Of a stretch of 64,000 bases of DNA, positions 59,607 through 64,000 are shown one piece after another. Origin of the DNA: Clonostachys chloroleuca (Eukaryota > Ascomycota > Sordariomycetes > Hypocreales > Bionectriaceae); assembly GCA_037952775.1 (NCBI GenBank), contig JBANAY010000003.1, positions 26,350,001-26,414,000 of the forward strand, given 5' to 3'. The position numbers and the translations under genes are program-made. Positions within the stretch are counted from its first letter, which is position 1, and every line of letters begins with the position of its first letter. The notes beneath the pieces were generated by a model. The model saw only the letters and a program-made list of their open reading frames with translations, ran no database searches and was not told the DNA's origin.

Positions 59607-60803
59607 ATTGGTCTATTTCTCGCGGAATTGAATCAATCGACAACGACTAGGCGTAGAAATGCTTCGGCTATTATAAAACAAGAACCAGAAGGGGTCGGGT
59701 CGTAGTTACGGCCGTGGGGAAAACTGAAGAGCTCGGACCTACCTGGAGAATTATTACCAATCGGAGAATCTAGATAGATGACGTACAGATCACGTGCCCT
59801 GTCGCGCTCTCTGGCCTACGAATTGCACCATCAACACCAGCAACAAGCTATCGGTTGCCATATTGTAAAGAATCAGGATGATTGGTCTCAAAGGGTTGAA
59901 CTGCCTAGTGGCTCTTCTCTGGGGGAATAAGTCATGCGGTTATATAATCAATGTCTTGAGTTCAGTTGGCATCATTAACTGGAGAGCCGCTTGGCCACTG
60001 TCAAGCTACATATCCGTATTGCCGAATCCTATTGTCGACACCAGGTTTCAGCAATTGTTTAATAATCACAACAATATGCATGGTCAAGGCATGTCATTAG
60101 ACATAATATGGATGCAGGAATATATTGTGACGCTCAGTCTGTTCCCAATTGAAGCAGGCACTTGGCTCTATCCCACCATCTAAAACTTCCTAGACCAAAT
60201 ACCAATTCATACATCCAAGCAGATCGCGGAGCACCTATGCATTTTTTTCCCCAAGCAATATCGCCTTATTATGTGGAAGTACCACGCCATGGATTTGACT
60301 GTATGCATAGGTAGTTGAGCAAATTTCGGTCCCATCATAACTATATGCCCGCTCAGTACGCCCCAAATGCAATTCGAGACTGTACTGGGGCATCCAAAAC
60401 AGGCATTTCTGGAAATATATTGAGATTCCAGCAAGACCCATGATTCATCGACGCTGGTTCCATATTTCCATGGTAAGCCGTCACAGTACCCATTCCTGAC
60501 TGGTCATGCTATTTGTTCGTCCTCGTAGAAAAACAAGTATCCTCCGTGCATGCAGATAGCTGTGACACTCCGCCAGAGATGGGTGTCTTCGGGACCCTCC
60601 ATTTATGCAGAGTAACTTAGTCTTGCATCGGCCGTATACCTAGATTCGATAAGATAATTAAGTGAGACATCATAAATGTCGTCCTTGGTGAACCTCGACT
60701 CGGTTCTCGTATTGTACAGTAAATCAGCAGCAATTTGAGCTGATACTTCGGCTTTACGCCAATAAGACGCAGGATTTTCCACTCTTATAATATTTTTCAT
60801 TCT
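59607..60803. other. 1.2 kb intergenic region
   Basis: Upstream of MCR1 and downstream of the SH3 gene, A/T-richer than the flanks. TATTATAAAACAAG at about 59,670 could include a TATA-like site for MCR1 (read on the minus strand it is TTTTATAATA). Frames of 60-100 codons here are not protein-like. Confidence 0.45.
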
Positions 60804-62291
60804 TCACCGCTCGTTCATAGTGGCAGCACCTGCGTCCTCAGTTTGCTCCAGTTTTGATTGCCTTTGTTCTTGGCTTTGGCTGGAATCAGGATCATCAGCC
60901 TTGGACCCTACTTCACGGCTTTCCCGTCCCCCAAGACCGTCCTGGTACTGGGTCAGGGTAGGCGTGTTTGCCTGGCTACCCCCTCTCTGTCCATGATAAT
61001 GAACCACCTGAGGAGGTACCTGCCCCGTGTGCAGGCCGAGTTGTTCGGTTGGATATGGGTTCAGGTCTTTGCTTGACGTCGAAAATACAGACACCACAGG
61101 TTGGTGGTAGCCATTTGTCCCATTACCAGAGCTTGGAATTTGGTTGAATTGATTGTTGGGTTCGGCCTGGGTAGGTGTCCCTGCGTCGTGAGGAGAGCCG
61201 GGCCCGTCGCCCAGTTGTCCAGTCAAGCTATTCATTCCACCTTCAATATCTCGCAAAAGCCGCACATACGCCTCAGGAACCAGGCCGCTTTCCTGAGTCT
61301 TGGGGTCTTCCGCCACAAGCCATCCTTGGCCATGCCTGTAGGATACCCAGATAATTTGACCTTCGATAAGGGGGAGCTCGTTTTCGTTCTCTCTTTCGAA
61401 ATCGAATAACGCGACGGCCTTGCCATGGAATTCCTCATCCGGAGATGTGATGGTGAATTGATAATCCCGGGAATATCTGGACTGGTCCTCTCCACGGAAG
61501 CCGGAGGACACTGGGCTTGAGTCATATTCCAACCCATCATCATCATCCATCCGAGGTTGTTGAGAAAAATGATATGCCCGGCTACGACGTGCCTCGCCAG
61601 GAGGGTACGTCACATATTCACCTCCTGGCCCATTCGCCTCACCATCATGACTAACGTAGTATCGCTCGCTTCCATCCCCTCCCCTTCCGACATAGTAACC
61701 CCTCTCGTGGTCGTAATTGGCCGGGTAATGATCGTGATGTGCCTTTAGCAATGCAGCGGATGTAGATTTATGCTTGCGATGGCGCGTGGAAACAACGGGA
61801 CTCTGGAGGTCCTCATCCTCGCTATACGGTGGTCCATCCCCATCCCGAAATTGGATCGGTGGGATGTCATGTCCTCGATTGAACCCATCAGCAGGCCATG
61901 AATCCCAGGGCACCTTTTGATCCCACGAAACAGGAGAGTCTGATAGTCTCCTATGCTCGCTAACGGGAGTTGTAAGCCCTGATGGAGGGCCAGACGGCTC
62001 GGGAGGAGGACCATAGTGCAGGGGGTGCATAGCAGGATATGCGAAGTCCCTAACCAACGTATACGATAGGCTTGAAGGAAACGCGGGGAAGATATGGGAT
62101 TCGGGCCGTGACCTCGTAGGTATCGACACGACTGAATACTGAGAAAGCCGGCTTCTCGAGGCATGCGACATGGGTCGTGGTCGTTTTTCCAACTGCGCAC
62201 CCAAAGAATCCCGCTTCGAAGGAGGATGCGGGACAACGAGCGGGGATGTTGCTGGAGATGAGGTGGCCGACATTGCTACGGTTGCCGTCAT
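60804..62291 (-). CDS. SH3-domain protein, Nbp2-like
   Basis: Single exon, 495 residues. One SH3 domain at about residues 291-347 (AVALFDFERENENELPL, IWVSYRHGQGWLVAED, SGLVPEAYVRLL) closely follows the Nbp2 pattern, including the GQGWLVA core and a diverged but recognisable ALYDF motif. Yeast Nbp2 is an adaptor that brings the phosphatase Ptc1 to MAP kinase modules, dampening HOG and cell-wall signalling; that role here is inferred. The N-terminal 285 residues and the C-terminal 145 are Ser/Pro/His/Gln-rich and disordered. Compared with yeast Nbp2 (about 236 residues) the protein is long, as is common in moulds. Ends AATMNER. Confidence 0.82.
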   Translation of the reverse strand: MTATVAMSATSSPATSPLVVPHPPSKRDSLGAQLEKRPRPMSHASRSRLSQYSVVSIPTRSRPESHIFPAFPSSLSYTLVRDFAYPAMHPLHYGPPPEPSGPPSGLTTPVSEHRRLSDSPVSWDQKVPWDSWPADGFNRGHDIPPIQFRDGDGPPYSEDEDLQSPVVSTRHRKHKSTSAALLKAHHDHYPANYDHERGYYVGRGGDGSERYYVSHDGEANGPGGEYVTYPPGEARRSRAYHFSQQPRMDDDDGLEYDSSPVSSGFRGEDQSRYSRDYQFTITSPDEEFHGKAVALFDFERENENELPLIEGQIIWVSYRHGQGWLVAEDPKTQESGLVPEAYVRLLRDIEGGMNSLTGQLGDGPGSPHDAGTPTQAEPNNQFNQIPSSGNGTNGYHQPVVSVFSTSSKDLNPYPTEQLGLHTGQVPPQVVHYHGQRGGSQANTPTLTQYQDGLGGRESREVGSKADDPDSSQSQEQRQSKLEQTEDAGAATMNER

Positions 62292-64000
62292 TAAGTCTAA
62301 TGAATAAAGTGTCCCGCGAGGCTCCAGACCCTTGCGATCTGGCGCTAACAGACTCTGGTAATGATGCTGGGCGCCCGGTGACTGCGGCGCAGAGCAACCT
62401 TGCGGCGAGTATAATGTGGTGTCTGGCCAAGAAAGGAATCTTATTGTCGACGTCTTGCTTAAGGATGCACAGGCAGTTGTTGGTTCGCAAAGCTCGCCTT
62501 AGCCCTAGTAAGTGGGAGCGCTGTCAAATCGTGCGTGGGGTAGTGGTAGGAACAAATCGAGATGAGGGCAGGTCGAGACCAAGGCAGCCAGTCATCGATA
62601 TGGAATATTAAACAGTATAGATATGACTGCTGTTCCAAGCTGGCGAGGAAGACGACGTGGTGGCCAGCGGGTGGTGGGTGGTGCCGCTCAATGGTAAGAA
62701 TCGGTCGAGGCGAATCGGGTCAAGGAAGGCGGTCGCAGAGGGCGGCTCGCAGGATCGGTAAGCAAAATGTGTGTAGTTGGACGCCAGCAACAGGTAGAAT
62801 TTGAGGGCAAGTGGGGGCAGCTCGCGGGATGCAGAAAGAAGGCCAGCTGCACCAGAGTGTCGGTTGCCTCGAGAGAATGAGAGCGAAGCGAAGTCAAGTA
62901 TGGTCGGTTGGTTGATGCGAAGGTGGAGGTGAGCGCGAGGTCCAAGTCAACGGCCCCAGCCAGTAGAGAGTCGAGCGTCCTGGCGCTACTTCTGGCTACG
63001 CACCTGTAACGCAGGCGGCGCTTGCAACCCCGACTCCTCCCTAGGTCTCTCACCCGACAAGGCACACACCACACGCTCTGCCACTATTGTTGGTACCCAG
63101 CTATTAGCAACTACTAGCAGTAATTAGCAGGTGCTCGCATATGAGTGCGTTATTACTCGATGCGCCCACCCAGCGGTAGCTGTCTGCCCAGCATCCGCAG
63201 CTGACTCACAACCCTGGCTGAACACGAGCCCGCGGCGAATTGGCTGTGCTCGGTACCGCTTCAGTCTGTCTTCAAGGCAGAGATGTTACTGTTCAAACAG
63301 GAACTACAGCACCGTACCGATGGGGGCCAAAAGACTTCGATTGTGGAGCGCCACTGGTTGTCCACGTCTGAACCAGTAGTCTCCGGAGAGCTTGTGCTGT
63401 TTCATGCGGGTAAAATCTACCTGGCTTACCTGCCTACTCTATTCTAAGCAGCATTACAACATATGCACAGCGGTGACCGCAAACTTGAGCTTAGGGTTTA
63501 CACGCCGGGATGAACGATACTATTCTTCAACATCGCCTGCCTGTGGACTCAACTCTACGTCCCTATCACTTCTACACCGACTTCCTTAGCCGCCAATGAT
63601 GCTTCTGTGCCTCATAGTGGGATGTGCCACAGCAACGGCAGGATTCACATCAGCCAGTTGGGATGACGGTCGTCTTATTACAGCGGATGCTTGCTGGTCT
63701 GACAAGCGGACTCCAGGATGGAACCCAGAAAGTAGCATCACGCTTAACGGATCTTTGCTATGAGAGCGGAGAAGTGGGACTTGATAAAATGAATGCCTAT
63801 TCAGAACTGGTTCCTCGGCCCATACCGTTCCTCATCTGGCAATTGCTCATTTCACCATATGAAACCAAGCTGTCACTGCCGGGCCCTGGACTCCTCGGTT
63901 TGACCAAGTCCCTTCTTCGTGGCTCGGAACGAACAATTATCAGAGCCTTTCCCGTCTCTCCAAACATTTCGAAGGTGAACCGATTATCTAGGTAGGTAGG
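62292..64000. other. 1.7 kb to window end, no supportable gene
   Basis: The first part is promoter and leader of the minus-strand SH3 gene. Open frames on both strands up to 146 codons have no recognisable domain. The frame at 63624-63995 ends in a stop inside the window and is not convincing as a gene. The last bases are a run of TAGG units. Confidence 0.45.

Noticed and set aside
63624..63995. 123-codon + strand frame at the right edge
   Set aside because: It ends in a stop inside the window, has no recognisable domain and no clear promoter or splice pattern.

Overview
The window is nuclear DNA of a filamentous ascomycete, most likely a Sordariomycete and perhaps of the order Hypocreales; I cannot name the genus. 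The evidence is short spliceosomal introns of about 50-230 bases with GT(A/G)AG(T/C) donors and CTAAC/CTAAT-like branch points, near-even base composition, spacing typical of moulds, and proteins that read as fungal orthologues (RNA polymerase II largest subunit, ribosome-associated Hsp70 Ssb, Swd1, Thg1, Mcr1, Nbp2). I see no operons, CRISPR arrays, rRNA, recognisable tRNA or intact transposon.

Layout. Positions 1-11,240 are a dense housekeeping block: the 3' end of a DUF726/TMCO4-type hydrolase (+), the G-patch ribosome-biogenesis protein TMA23 (+), tRNA-His guanylyltransferase THG1 (-, eight exons), the COMPASS subunit SWD1 (+, divergent from THG1) and RPB1 (+). Positions 11,240-33,590 are very gene-poor. 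I support only a TATA-driven 94-residue protein (22,842-23,126), an F-box-like protein (26,270-27,187, -) and a probable decayed gene with an internal diverged duplication (about 29,140-32,000).

Positions 33,590-62,300 return to normal density: Hsp70 SSB (-), an NAD-dependent epimerase (-), a long low-complexity membrane protein (-), a MARVEL protein (+), a Tre2/Vps70-type M28 peptidase homologue (-), an MFS transporter (+), a SprT-like metalloprotease (-), an F-box protein (-), mitochondrial NADH-cytochrome b5 reductase MCR1 (-) and an Nbp2-like SH3 protein (-). The last 1.7 kb shows nothing I can support.

Functional links are general, not a cluster: transcription and chromatin (RPB1, SWD1), tRNA and ribosome maturation or co-translational folding (THG1, TMA23, SSB), membrane traffic and transport (M28 protein, MFS, MARVEL), and signalling or protein turnover (Nbp2-like, F-box proteins, SprT). 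I found no obvious new multi-gene system. The most interesting items are the 22-kb gene-poor interval with its small TATA-driven gene, two single-base frameshifts that both fall in G/C homopolymers, an in-frame TAG inside a 600-codon open frame, repeated use of the donor GTTGGT, a GC-AG intron in SSB, and several perfect palindromes. Exon boundaries were set by hand from frame continuity and splice-site sequence; in every spliced gene the phases add up, except where a frameshift is noted.
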